From NCBI RefSeq assembly GCF_037126465.1, contig NC_088206.1, forward strand, positions 28,026,790-28,090,789: a stretch of DNA of 64,000 nucleotides, in the 5' to 3' direction. The stretch is from Ornithodoros turicata (taxonomy: Eukaryota; Arthropoda; Arachnida; Ixodida; Argasidae). Of this stretch, positions 20,877-33,122 are shown in pieces (position 1 is the stretch's first letter; every line of letters starts with the position of its first letter). Made by a program: the position numbers and the translations under genes. Below the pieces are notes generated by a model, which saw only the letters and a program-made list of their open reading frames with translations, made no database searches and was not told where the DNA came from.

Positions 20877-22415
20877 AGCTTCACAGAGAAATGGTGCACA
20901 GAAAAACTCAGACTTGCTGTTTCAACTGCCACACTTGGTAATAATGTCTGAACATATGCCTTTTCTGTGCTTCTTATAACACGGGGAAGAAGTGTTTATG
21001 CATGTTATTTAGATTTAATTACTGGTCTACAGTAAAGCAGAGTGCTGCTAATCCTGTCTTACATGACTGACATTCACCATGATTTCAAATCGTCGGCAAA
21101 TGTTTTTGACACACAAAATTTATTGATAGTGAAGGAAGCTATAACGTGGTGTAAGGTCACGGTCTCCGCTGCATCCTTACAATATAGGTCAGCCAAACAA
21201 TCTCATGGAGGCGGTCTCCACTTGAACAGAAGCACAACTCAGCATATCTCAATCTCTTTTATTTGTCGACACTGTGAAGTTTACAATCAGGTTGTGTTTG
21301 TTGAGTATTCGTTACATATTTCTTACTAGCAGGCCACGAGGGCCAGATAGATGCTCTTTTGTCATTTGTCTTGTACAGGCAGGTCAAATTTCTCTCAAAG
21401 AGATGGTATGCACTACTTGATGACCAATTACCTAAAATCTGTTAAATTTTCACTTAGTAAGCTTTCAGGTAAAAATGAGAATGAACAAAAGAAGAATGGG
21501 AGACAATCCTGGTTGAAAGCCCAATCTATCTTAAAAATCTGTAAGATTGTCTTCCATTTTGCTATCTTGCTTTTGTCCAAAAGCCACTGAGGAAGAAGTT
21601 GATTCACAAATTTTAGCTATCTAGTTGCCACTATCATACCCAAAAGTGCCACGCAGTTTTGTGGACAAATCACGTTTTCTCATTTTTTAGATTATGCATC
21701 AGTCCTCATTGGCGAGGTGTTGTCTCGCATACAAGAAGCATGCGGCTGTGGAAACTGAACCATCACGTTCAGTAGCATATGGTGAAAGGTCAACTTTGGC
21801 ACAAGCTGTGGAAAAGCACTAGGCAAGGTGTGTGAGCATTGGACCAGCTACTTGCCTTCTGCTTACTATCACGCCTGGTCATTAAATTGTATTCTGCACT
21901 TTTCCTCCTAGGTTCCGGAAGTGAAAGTTGTGGCTGTGGCCATCTCGTCTGCTGACCCTTATGGTCCTTCAGAAGTCATGACAAAGAAGAAAATGAACAA
22001 AAAAGGCCCTTCTCAGGGCCACCCATTGCTTCACACAGAGACAAATGTTGCTTCTTGATGAACCTATTGTGCTTGCTAAGATTTGAGGCAAATTTTACAT
22101 ATTCATACAACTAAAGCCTTGCAGCTCTCCCTAGAGTGTTTAGAGGTAAGGGTTTTGGATAAAAGAATGTATCAAAGTAATTTCAATTATTTTTTTAGTT
22201 TCTTTTGTGCGAGCCCTGGAGTACCTGAAATAATTTTATAAGTCATGAGAGTTATGGGACATTCACCAACACTGGTAGCACCTAAGAGGAGGTCTCAGTT
22301 ACGCCACTTTCCTGGCTCGCATTATTTTATGTACAGCAATTAATTACTATGTTCAACAGAGTACATTTCCTAACCAAGTGAGATGTAGGGTGCCACGGGA
22401 TACAATAAAGAAGTG
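20877..22415. other. Unassigned region with possible exons
   Basis: No gene was identified. An 88-codon open stretch to TAG at about 21329 ends in CRHCEVYNQVVFVEYS and looks protein-like, but has no recognised family. Possible small exons bounded by CAG and GTATGC near 21378-21405 resemble the duplicated exons at 19.7-19.9 kb. Evidence is too thin for a call. Confidence 0.3.
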
Positions 22416-22419
22416 AAGG

Positions 22420-22931
22420 AAGGGGGCACGAGCCTCATTCTGTTCCTAACCAGGGAACAGCAGCTCCGCGCGCGGCCTGAACTAGCGCACCTGGAGTTTG
22501 GCTGGCACCCTCTCCTTTGTGGTTCGCGGCGAATGGAGGTTCTGCTCACGCGTTTTCGCTGTCGCGTCATTCAGCTGAACTATTACCTCCATAAAATTCG
22601 CCGCTCTGTCTCTCCTCTTTGCCCTTGTTGCCAGCAAGACGAAACCATTGATCACTTTTTCCTCCACTGTTCACGCTACTCATCCCAACGCGCCATGTTC
22701 CTAGCCGTCCCATTCCGTGCCCAGGATATTCCACTGTCGGCTTCTTCCATTTTGTCTTTTGGTAGATTGTCATGTCGTCATTCCGCTCCCCGCCCATCTC
22801 CAGTCATTTCATTTATCTCATCCTCTCATCGCTTCCCATAACCGTCATTAATTGGGTCCTGATGTCGCGATCCGTGGCCAATTGCCCCGTGCTATGTGCC
22901 ACTGCGGAGGAAGACGAAGAAGAAGAAGAAC
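22420..22931 (+). mobile_element. 5'-truncated LINE, 3' end of ORF2
   Basis: The peptide contains a Cys/His cluster (PLCPCCQQDETIDHFFLHC), the zinc-finger-like motif near the C terminus of many Jockey/I/CR1-group ORF2 proteins. The frame then closes. A GAA-repeat tail (22916-22931) marks the 3' end of the insertion. Only about 500 bases are present, as is usual for dead-on-arrival copies. Confidence 0.6.
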
Positions 22932-23300
22932 GGTGTACTTGCGGTATTCCTACATTGGCGCAGCTGACACCCGAATGTGGGTTGAATTTGTAGTAGAGGA
23001 CACGCCCGATGGACCGAAGCTACGACGCTGCAATGTCGGTGAGGACAGCTTTGATTTAACCTCTCACCCCGGTCAGCAGGCCATCCTCCAGTACGTCGCC
23101 TCGAAGTTAAATGTTGACGTCGCCTCGACTGCTGTCCCTGAAACTTTCAAGGTCAACATGAAAGTAGATGATTTCAATCGGCTCATTCATATTCACTCAG
23201 AGCCGCTACACTCCTGCTCGGCTGCACCACAAGGAAGTTCGGACACCACGATGCTGCTTGTACTCTTCGAGCACCAACAAAATCGATTCGCTGAACAACA
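22932..23300 (+). CDS. Unassigned exon-like open stretch
   Basis: Directly after the LINE tail, about 120 codons are open and end in a consensus donor (GAACAACA then GTAAGT at 23301). The peptide (for example YIGAADTRMWVEFVVED) looks like a real protein but matches no family recognised here. Its acceptor was probably displaced by the LINE insertion, so the exon start is uncertain. It may be a host or transposon exon. Confidence 0.35.
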
Positions 23301-23376
23301 GTAAGTTCTTGTCCAGTTGGTCCGTAGCATGTCCGTCCAAAAGACTCCGTGTCGCCCTTTGGTAAGGCCTCATGAG

Positions 23377-24572
23377 CAGGGTGTCGAACCGCAAAAAATA
23401 CGGGTTCGGTTCGGGTTCGGGTTCGGGTTCGCGTTGTTTTGATTTCGTTCCGGTTCAGTTCCGGTTCGGCCACGCCAAAAACCGAACCGGTTCGCAAACC
23501 GGTTCGCAGCCCCGAACCGGTTCGCGAACCGGTTCAACGCTTCCGTTTTATATGTTCCATAAAACTGCTTTTATCAGGAAATGCGTGACTAATAGCTTAC
23601 TGCTGTTGTCTGCATTGACGTCTTTAGCGGTGAGGTAGCTCTTTAGCGAGAGAAATAAGAAATGAATGAACACCTATTGCAAATAGAGTCCACGCTGATG
23701 AAGCGGTGTTGTCCCGCTACTTTCTGTTCCCAAAATCTCTTTTTCACACGCACAGTGCCAGCAAGATAAACTTAAAGGAAGGCTAATAAGATGGACAGCG
23801 TAAGATAGACGACAGTACTTGCCGGCACACTGCCTTCGTAGCGTGAATCGATCTGAAACCGTACTGAAGCATGTCGCAAATAAGCCTGCCAGCCTTACTC
23901 TGTCCGAGCTCACAGCAGTGTACTAGTTAATCCACCTCACCAAGGCAATGTATCACGACACAACTGCACTACCAATAAGCAGAACCACATTTACTTTTCA
24001 AACCACGACCAATCAAACAGGCACCGTTCTGCGTACGCTCCTTTTCCACTTCTCATGTTTCTGACTTGCTTAATTTTTACTGCTCACGTGTAAAAAGAAA
24101 TCTTGGGCGCTTATTTGATCACATATTCGTCGTGTAGAGCTACATAACTGGCCTACTCCATTCCTGTTGCATTCGTCCGCGTGGCACCTCGTCTCTGAAG
24201 AGTAGACGCCGCATCACCGCGTGCGTGGGACGCCAGCCTAGGCGCTCACAAGGACAACTGAGCTTCAACATGTTAAAAAGATGCTGAAAGTATACTTACT
24301 ATACGTCGTCGTCTGACTGCTAGGTGAAAATTTCTGAAATTCATGATATAGGCGCGTGACGATGATACCATTGTGTCTTCGTTCGGGGATAGAGAGGAAC
24401 TCTTGTGCTGACTTCTATGTCCGAACCGTTTTGTTGCGAACCGGTTACCGCTATTATTTTTTATGGTTCTGCTCCGGTTCGGGTTCAGCAGTGTTCCGAA
24501 AATTTCGGTTCGGGTTAGGGTTCGGTTCCGGAAAAAATAACGGTTCGGGTTCGGGTTCGGTTCGACACCCTG
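23377..24572. mobile_element. hAT-type non-autonomous element, 1.2 kb
   Basis: The ends CAGGGTGTCGAACCG and its exact inverted match at 24558-24572 are typical of hAT MITEs. Subterminal regions (23396-23540 and 24420-24560) are filled with GGTTCG/CGAACC hexamer repeats in both orientations. The interior has no transposase frame. No 8-bp target duplication is visible, so one end may have been altered. Confidence 0.65.
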
Positions 24573-24614
24573 CGAGTTCGATGGTAGTGGGAGCGCAGAG
24601 TTATGGATCACCTT

Positions 24615-25308
24615 AGTAGTATAGGACTTGTGCTAACTAACTTGTGAAACTAGGACATGGACCCCTGGGCCCTGCCCCTGAGCCCTGCGCGTATTTTTCC
24701 CCGCACGGCGCGTGTGCGGAGGGTTGTCCGCGTGCTTATCGGCGGGGGTGGGCTGCGTGCGCGCTTACCCTCTCACATTTTTCAGCCTGGGCCGACTTTT
24801 TTCGACATTTTTCAATCTGTGCCGAATTCAATCGCAATTTTTTTCCAGCTACAACAGGTGTGCAGTAGACTGTTTACATGCAAAGGATAGCCATACACAA
24901 AAGTACAAGTGAAAATATATTTATTAAAGTCATTTGTGTCAAATATGTTACGACTCTGTGTGAAGCAGAAAAACACAGCCAAAGCACCTGATGCAGAATA
25001 AACACAATACACGTAACAACGATTATACTTATTACAGGCATGATGCAATAGCATTGAAGGGGTATCACACATCATACACAATATTTTTATTAGTGGTAAT
25101 CACGCGTTTTCAATTAAGCGGAAGGGATAGCACATTTAATCAAAGAATATATTTTTAATCAATATGATTACAATCAAAATTACAAGTTTAACTATAAAAA
25201 ATTTCACATTATTATACGTGAGCACCATAGTGGAGTTTTAATTACAAAGTTCTGATAGATGTATGTAACTTCAAGAACAATAGCTGGGCCGACTTCTCTA
25301 GCAATTTT
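24615..25308 (+). repeat. Left terminal inverted repeat of copy B
   Basis: Matches 32118-31103 in inverted orientation. The outer part is GC-rich with recurring GGGCCGACTT and GTTGTCCGCG phrases, and the inner part is AT-rich. A related block starts copy A (2418-2570). Confidence 0.75.
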
Positions 25309-27832
25309 AATATTTTTTTTCCAGCGCGCGGTGGGTGGCGCGCCGGTGAGGAGCTGTCCGGGTGCTTACCAGCAGGCCGAAGGGCTCGGTGCGCCCTGGG
25401 CCGACTTCTCTGTTGATTTTTCCGCCTGGGCCGACTTCGTTCGCGAATGTTTTCCCGCTTATCGGCGGGCGGCGCGTGTACTGAGGGTTGTCCGCGCGCT
25501 TACCCTCGCACATTTTCAGCCTGGGCCGACTTCATTCATTTTTTCGCTACAACATCTGTGTGGTAGGTTACGTGCAAGTATAGACATGCAAAGAGGAGTC
25601 ATACACAAAAAGTACAAGTGAAAATATATTTATTAAAGCCAATAGTGCTGAGAATTGTAATGCCAATTGTGATGCCAATCAGGTGAAGGAGAAAAACCCA
25701 GCCGAAAACCTTTACGACCTGAAACAGAAGAAACAAAATGCAAGACAGTACATGTAAAGAATATACATATTTTATTCACCACTACCTAGCCATCTGATTC
25801 TGAAAAAAAAACAAAATCAACATTCATCGCATTGCTTACTAGTTTAATATTCCAACATGACACAAATTTAATTAATCAGTTTCTTATGAAGTGAATAGCG
25901 CGGACATAAGGAAATAATTAGAATCAACACGATCAACACATATAGCATTAATATAGAACCTAACCGACGTATCCTCCAACGTGTAGGGAAATAATAGCTA
26001 CACAGTACCATATCAAAACAAGTAACCGTCACCACATTTAATCAAAGAAGATATTCTTAATCAATATGATTACAGACAAAATTACAAGTTGTATTATAAA
26101 AAGCCTAATATTCCTATACGTGAGAACCATCAGTGCAATAGCGGGAAGTTCTGATAGCTGTATGTAATTAACTGTGAACAGCAGAGACCCTGGAAGACCA
26201 TGGGACACGAACGACACGAACACAAGAGGAAATAAAGTCTATACCACTACAAAAAAGTTATTCTTAATCAAAACAACACAGGAGAATAATCTATCATTTT
26301 AACTATCATAAAATCATCTTCGTGACATAATCTAATCGAACACTATACAATTTTCATTCTAAGAGACGCTACAAACATTACTTTGTTTTATGGATCCAAC
26401 ACAGAAAATAGATATGTTAAAAATGAACTTCACCACATAGCACGCTCCTAGCCAACAACCAGATCTGATGATATCTGCCCTGATTTGTTGAAGACTGGGG
26501 CCGATAGATGTATGGAAGACCACGGAACGCGAACAACACGAACACAAGAGGAAATAAAATATATACCACTACAAAGAAGATATTCTTAATCAACATGATT
26601 ACAATCAAATTACAAGTTGTGTTATAAAAAGTCTAATATTCCTATACGTGCGAACCATCATTGCAATAGTGTGAATATCTGTCATAACATTTCGAGCGCA
26701 ATAGGGAATCTAAGTTTCATATTCCAACATTACACAACTTTTAATTAACCAATTTCTTATTAAGTGAACAGCATAGACGTAAGGAAATAACGAGAAAGAA
26801 CACAATCAACAGCTACAATTAATAGAGAGTCGAGCCTGCGCACCATCCAACACATAGAGAAATAATTGCTAATCAATCTATCAAAAAGCGAAATATTACA
26901 AATTTAACACTATAGCACAGATTTAACGCTGAAGAACAGAGGAACACTCTAAGCGGCGACACGTAAACAACAACAGAGGAAAATAATCTATCATTAAATC
27001 ATCATAAAATCATCATAAAATCGAACAATATACAATTCTCATTCTAACAAACACTACGAACCTTGACGGAGGTGTCCAAGACATAGAAAATATGCACTGT
27101 TTTCATCTCGGTTTTCACTCTTTTCCTCACAGCCGGGAGACCGTATGCTTTATCCCATGCTTTGCCACTCAAAGGGTTGGGGGCTATATTCCTTCGTCCA
27201 GCAAACAGAACGCTCTAGAGGTCAGATAAGATAGTTCAAAGGCGATATATTTTATTGTGCAGTGCAAATAGATGTCGATATTACTCGTTGGGATCGCTAT
27301 CTTTTCGCATCCTTTCCTTGAAACGGAAATTTTTCGTCAACGTGGTTGAAAAGTCGACTAAGTTTGTACAGATGCGATATTCTTATTGAACATGTAGAGA
27401 AAGTCCAAATTATTAAATGGTACCAACAATACTCAATCAAAAACGAGAAACAAATTTAATTATATCAATTTTTGTAATATCTTGCAACAGAAAGTTCTAA
27501 TGAACCACACAGAAATATCAAATGTGAAATGCAACGCAGAGGCATGAGGCATTCACATCTTAGAGATTATTTTTACTTATATCAATCGAGTGAACAATTG
27601 AAACAAATGCAAGACAATAATTATTTCAGGTACTAACTTCACAACTCATAGAATATCAGTCGAGTGAATACTTGAAACAAAGTCAAAACAATAATTCTCA
27701 CGACAGGTGGATATTGTAGCATTCTAAACCAGATAATAAAATTCTAATCAATAAAATGAGCATAGATATGCTTTTAATTAAGTGTAGACGAGCACTTGAA
27801 AACAGAAGAGACAATTGCTCTACATTGAAAAG
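25309..27832. other. AT-rich noncoding interior of copy B
   Basis: Repeats of the copy A interior are present, together with a second GC-rich terminal-like block at 25320-25550. The empty target site of the foldback lies at about 27216-27231. No gene is supported. Confidence 0.6.
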
Positions 27833-28256
27833 ATGGACAGATTTTGTACTCGATACCATAAGTCATGGGAAGATGTGATAAAAAACTGCTTCGAAAAGGA
27901 AGAGCCGCGAAACGATTCCATTATCGCTGCATTTGAATACGTCCTAGACATGGTCATATTCGGAGATATGGTACAAACTACATAACTGAAGGTGCAAGAC
28001 TTTATATGCCGAATCTACTTATAAAAATATCTGCACATCAATGTCGGAAGGGCCACTGGGATTGATGGCGGAGTTTTTGAGGTTTGCCAACGAAGAATTG
28101 AAATACACTAGACCAGATGTAATTGTAATCATTGCAATGGGCATTGCGTTCATCAAGAAAGCAGTCGGATCAAATTATCATATACAAGCGGTCTATATGG
28201 CACGATTCATTACAGATTTGTTGAAATTGCACATATCTGAGATGGAAAGTACATAA
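27833..28256 (+). pseudogene. Cassette gene 1, copy B, broken
   Basis: Homologous to 15755-16183 from ATG 27833. Codon 51 is TAA (27983-27985) where copy A has GAA. A 5-base deletion near 28015 shifts the frame. The C-terminal part (28041-28256) is again open and almost identical to copy A, including the hydrophobic VIVIIAMGIAFIKKA helix. Confidence 0.7.
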
Positions 28257-28325
28257 AAACTTATCACATGATATGTTCCACTACCATGGCAACGCAATTA
28301 TTTTCTTCTACCAGTCTCTGCAACG

Positions 28326-28652
28326 ATGTCGAATGAGCAGAAGTTCAGTATTATTGTGCAAGGTCTGATGTATCATCACTTATTGAAACTCAGCGAACAT
28401 ATCAACCGCGGTGGACCATCGGACGATTTTCATCTAATACTGTCTTGTACGCCATTCAAGAACATTCATACAAAGAAAGGAAACATCAATAAGAGATTGT
28501 ACAAGTTCGTCGCAACAAAGTGCAAGTTACTGAAACGATACAAATGCGGCGACAACGTATCGATTGCATTAATCAATGCTGGATTCAAGCGACCGATAAT
28601 AAGACATCATTATGTAATACATTCCGAATTCATCAATCAAGACAACAAATGA
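28326..28652 (+). CDS. Cassette gene 2, copy B, 108-residue unknown protein
   Basis: ATG 28326 lies 69 bases after the broken gene 1. The frame matches the inverted copy at 18474-18130 nearly end to end. It has an N-terminal MSNEQKF, SCTPFK, a basic middle and ALINAGFKRPIIR, and ends slightly earlier. It is rich in Lys, His and Ile, with no Cys pattern or membrane segment. It is intact although its partner gene 1 here is dead, so the two need not be required together. Function unknown. Confidence 0.5.
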   Translation: MSNEQKFSIIVQGLMYHHLLKLSEHINRGGPSDDFHLILSCTPFKNIHTKKGNINKRLYKFVATKCKLLKRYKCGDNVSIALINAGFKRPIIRHHYVIHSEFINQDNK

Positions 28653-28889
28653 AAACTTCAAAGATTGGAGCAAGGCAATTGTAATTTATCGGAATAAACA
28701 AGCATATAACTGAAACAATAAATGTAATCTTTGTCATCATCATTATGAATTCAACGCATCACAATGAAAAACACTTTGCATTTGGTATGGCTAGATTGAA
28801 CACAATGATTGCTGAGGGAAGGAATATTTCACACTATGTGCAAAAATTCTAATATGGAATCAGAGCTAGCCATCAAATAGGTTTTTTCC

Positions 28890-30129
28890 CGACTTCACTC
28901 TGTACAACTTCATCACCCCAAGGATAGAATTGTCGGAGAATGATCGGTCATTGAAATTTGAGGCATGATACCTCAATCTTTGATTATAAAAAAAAAGATA
29001 ATCAATTTTTTTGTGAAAACTTATCACATTTCAGGAATTAAATTCCACAGTGCATGTATATTTCTCAAACAGTTGGACTAGGCCAGACGTAGGAAAAGAA
29101 GAAGAAAAGGCGTCTTTCACAAGCAACCCAATTGGAGCGGGGAATAAATATTTTCGTCAACACAGTTATCCATTTGTGTGTCTGGATAGGAAGAAGAGCT
29201 GTCCAAGATAGGGCAAAACGGGAAATAAGGCAAGATAACTGATCGCGGTGGGATAAGTCAAAGCGTTCGCGACACAGTGTCATCAACTTTTACAACTGCA
29301 TTCGGGTTCAGTGCCTGCGAGATAATATGAAGTCTTCGCGAAAAGCGAATCCATTATCAGATGCCACAATGCAAACGAAGGATTTTACGAGCATGTCGTG
29401 CAGGCCAAGTCTACATTTCTAATCACGTAATCTTCGTAACACACGGCACACAAACGTATATGAAATAATTTCCAAGTGGCAATCAGATTTTGGGAGAAGC
29501 GGATCACACAACTGCCATCAGAAGTGCTGAACCAATATACAATGAAGATGAGCGTTATGCATAAACACAATGGAAGATATGTTATATTAATTATAATAAC
29601 CAGATCAGCGCAGGTCACACATAAACGTAGATCCAATTCACAAAATATACTCCAGATTTCCTGTAGCCATACAGAAAAACTATCACATTATTTTAGTGTC
29701 ATAGCATCCGGGCACTACAAATGAAAAGGCCATACTTTAATTTTATAAGTTTTTAGCTCACAACGTTGTAAAATGCAAACTCAACATTAAAGATCATTTT
29801 CTTCTTTAAATTTTCAAAGCCAAAACTGCACGCTATTTCTTGCATTTTTAAAAGATATAGATTAAAAAGTTCTGCATATAGTCACACATATTATACAAGA
29901 TATTTGATTGTGGCTTAAATGCTAAAATTTATCGAATCACATTCAGGAGAAGTGGTGACTACCACACATCAGTAAGAGTTTAATTAAAATTTGAACAGAT
30001 GTTGCGAGTTACGATCAGTGTTGTAGAATATGTAATTTCACAATACGCAAGCTTGAGTTCGCTCACTTTGACGAGCACTCATTCATGATGACAGAGAATT
30101 TAATCGAATGGATTGATATTTTCTATATA
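28890..30129. repeat. Copy B spacer, inverted relative to copy A
   Basis: Reverse complement of 16640-17945, continuing after the MITE to about 30935. No gene is called. Confidence 0.6.
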
Positions 30130-30843
30130 CAGTGAAACCTTCCAATGTTGGACACCCGCGGTGCAGCCGAAGTGTGTCCTATTTATAGAGGTGTCCGAGG
30201 TGTACAGAATATGAGGGAAACAAAAATGGAAAAGATCACAGCTGTGTCGCCAGAAATGTCCCCCTTCTTCAATTTATGATCCTTAGTGGTAACTGGTTGT
30301 AGAGGTACCACTACCTACTCTTCACTGATAATTATTACTGATTTTAGTAGATTCAATTCCGTTCAGATTCCACTCAATGGTATTACCTGTGGAGCTTTTC
30401 GAGCAGCTAGGACTTGTCTTTGAAGCGTCAGCCCGCTTTTCATTGCTTTGGTGCAGTGCGTGTTCAAAGCCTGTAGACAAACCGGAGACCAGTGCTTGCA
30501 CAAAGAATTACGATGTAGACTGACAGCACTTGTTTTTGGACTCTAAAAACTAAAGCAACAAAATGCTGAGACCAGTATAGGGGAAAAAGGGGAGAAAGTC
30601 AAGGACATTGGCTCATTTTGGTTCTTTTTGGTGCAAAGATGGGCTCATATTGAGGTAATTTAGCCAGGGTTTTGTCCGATTTAGCAGGGAAAACCCTGTC
30701 CTACTTCTGAGATAGGGAGGTGTCCGACATAGAGAATTTCGTCTCCATGTAGTTTCAATGGGAGCCTGCCCATGCAATGAAATCTTGTCCGACATGGGAA
30801 GTTGTCCGAGGTAGGGAGGTGTCCGACTTTGGAGGTTTTACTG
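30130..30843. mobile_element. Tc1/mariner (pogo/Tigger-type) MITE, 714 bp
   Basis: The ends CAGTGAAACCTTCC and the inverted CAGTAAAACCTCC are flanked by TA (30128-30129 and 30844-30845). Copy A provides the empty site near 16700-16710. The interior has repeats of GTCCGACAT/GGTGTCCGA near both ends but no transposase frame. Confidence 0.8.
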
Positions 30844-31102
30844 TACACTGTATCATAATGTGAATTCTCTATGGCGTGGATATTAAAAGCTACGAATATT
30901 TTCCGAACGAAATTTACTTAAAACTCGAAGAAAGGGTCGCCCGCGTCGACGAACCCGTTTCCGGAAAAAGCAACACGCTCTCGTACAGTACCGCGTTAAC
31001 GCGTCGGGCGCAGAATCGCGTTCGGTTTCGGGTAGGACATTGGGGAAACGCGGCTCGGCGTGTTGCCGAAACGTCTTCGAGGACGTCTTCGAGAAAAATT
31101 GC

Positions 31103-32118
31103 TAGAGAAGTCGGCCCAGCTATTGTTCTTGAAGTTACATACATCTATCAGAACTTTGTAATTAAAACTCCACTATGGTGCTCACGTATAATAATGTGAA
31201 ACTTTTTATAATTAAACTTGTAATTTTGATTGTAATCATATTGATTAAAAACATCTTCTTTGATTAAATGTGCTATCCCTTCCGCTTAATTGAAAACGCG
31301 TGATTACCACTAATAAAAATATTGTGCATGATGTGTGATACCCCTTCAATGCTATTGCATCATTCCTGTAATAAGTATAATCGTTGTTACATGTATTGTG
31401 TTTCTTCTGCATCAGGTGTTTTGGCTGTATTTTTCTCATTCACACAGAGTGATAACATAATTTCTGACACAAATGACTTTAATAAATATATCTTCACTTG
31501 TACTTTTGTGTATGGCTATCCTTTGCATGTAAACAGTCTACTACACACGGGCTGTTGACCCACAATTCGCATGAACCTTTAAACACGTCACACCTAACCC
31601 TTTAAATACCATGCCAATGATGAGGACGGTGCCCAGAAGAAGAACAGTCTCTGTTCGAAATATCGGCGGCTTCTGTCCTGAGGCAACTCCCTTCCTACAT
31701 CTCTACCGGTTCGCTGGATTTCTACCCATCTACTACTGCACACCTGTTGTAGCTGAAAAAACAATTGCGATTGAATTCGGCACAGATTGAAAAATGGCGA
31801 AAGAAGTCGGCCCAGGATGAAAAATGTCAGCGGGTAAGCGCACACGCAGCCCTCCGGCCACGCTCCGCCCACCGGTAAGAGCCTCCACCCGAGCGCGGGA
31901 AAAAATATGCGAACGAAGTCGGCCAAGGCTAAAAAATGTCGAAAGAAGTCGGCCCAGGCTGAAAAATGTGAGAGGGTAAGTGCGCACGCAGCCCTCCCCC
32001 TGCCGATAAGCACGCGGACAACCCTCCGCACACGCGCCGTGTGGGGAAAAATACGCGCAGGGCTTATGGACAGGGCCCAGGGGTCCATGTCGTAGTTTAG
32101 CACAAGTCCTATACTACT
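31103..32118 (-). repeat. Right terminal inverted repeat of copy B
   Basis: Inverted match to the left repeat, enlarged by the LINE-tail fragment at 31631-31730 and by repeated GC-rich blocks with AAGTCGGCCCAGG phrases (31790-31970). Confidence 0.75.
31631..31730 (-). mobile_element. LINE-tail fragment, single copy
   Basis: About 100 bases matching one arm and the unique flank of the foldback insertion at 20702-20864. It lies inside the terminal repeat at a place where the left repeat lacks it. Confidence 0.6.
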
Positions 32119-32253
32119 CACCTTCTATGAATATGCATGCCAACACAACTCGTGGTCCACGGATGACGCAAAAGGTGATAATTTAAGGCCGTTCCTCATT
32201 GGTGCTGCCAGGAAATTGTACGACTTTCGCTTACTTCATCACCGCCAGGCGCC

Positions 32254-33120
32254 GTGGAGATCATGGAAACAAAGCTTCCTTCTGTCATTCTTGAGGACAA
32301 GGTTGCTCGCTGGGATGACTCAATAGCCTATAAGTATGTTGGTGGCTCGTTCATCGATTACCACTTCGAAAAGCTACGCCTCCTACAACTTGCCGAGCTG
32401 TGTCTCCCTGACTCTTCGGTTGTCGCACTGCTGATACACGGTCTTCCTACTCACACACAGCAAATTGTGAAAATTAGAGGACCAACAGAGCCAGAGGCTC
32501 TCCTACAGTGCCTGCGGGATATCGGTGGAAGTAGAAGCGAACGTGGCGAACAACAAGCCCAACCTGCGCGTTATAACCCTGCCAGCTTTCCACCCCAGCG
32601 CACCACTCCATTGCACGTACCGCAAACGCAACACTGTAAACCGAGAACCGCGAGAATATCAGCCACACTCGATGACTGCGTCGACGATGTAACTACAAAA
32701 AACGAGTAAAAGAAGGTGTCAGTTTCCACCCGCAGAAGGAATTTGAAACTGTCTATCTCGTATCCACCAAACTGATCTACATTGATGTTACACTAAACAA
32801 CTCACCTACTCGCGCACTGGTAGACAGCAGCTCGTCAGTTACTTCCGTGAACAACCGCCTTCTAAGTCCAGCGGCCATGCGCAGGGGAAAGCCCATACGA
32901 GTCAAGGGATTTGACAGCACCTCGCAAATTTTCGATCAGTGGACTCAAGCCACGGTAAGAGTATCAAATCAAACAATCACCACCAATGCTCTAGTAATCA
33001 ATGGAGTAGATTACGATGTTCTACTATCACGACCGGACATGAGGCGTCTGAAGCTTAACATTTATTGGGACGATACCGTGTCTGTCGCTGGCGACCGTCT
33101 TGAGGCTTCATCGCCAAAGT
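32254..33120 (+). pseudogene. Gypsy-1 gag and protease remnant
   Basis: A 151-codon gag-like stretch (32254-32709) is followed in another frame by a protease-like part (to 33120). At the expected protease active site the sequence reads VDSSSSV instead of the usual DTGAS type, so it is inactive. No zinc knuckle is seen, and stops and frameshifts separate the parts. The segment runs into a mariner insertion at 33121. Reverse transcriptase resumes behind it at 34064. Confidence 0.6.
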
Positions 33121-33122
33121 TA

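Larger units (their letters stand above)
24615..32118 (+). mobile_element. Polinton-ended element copy B, complete, 7.5 kb, non-autonomous
   Basis: It begins AGTAGTATAGGACTTGTG and ends with the inverted match (CAAGTCCTATACTACT). It is flanked by CACCTT at 24609-24614 and 32119-32124, a 6-bp duplication. Terminal repeats are about 0.7 kb on the left (24615-25308) and 1.0 kb on the right (31103-32118), where a LINE tail and extra repeat units enlarge them. The inside carries AT-rich DNA, the two-gene cassette and a spacer. No polymerase B, integrase, protease, ATPase or capsid gene is present, so a helper Polinton must have moved it. Confidence 0.8.

Noticed and set aside
23372..24616. Gly/Ser/Phe-repeat proteins in the hAT-type element
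   Set aside because: They are translations of GGTTCG hexamer repeats, not genes.
31594..32121. 175-codon minus-strand frame at the right end of copy B
   Set aside because: It runs through terminal-repeat DNA and a LINE tail, and its counterpart is not open in the left repeat.
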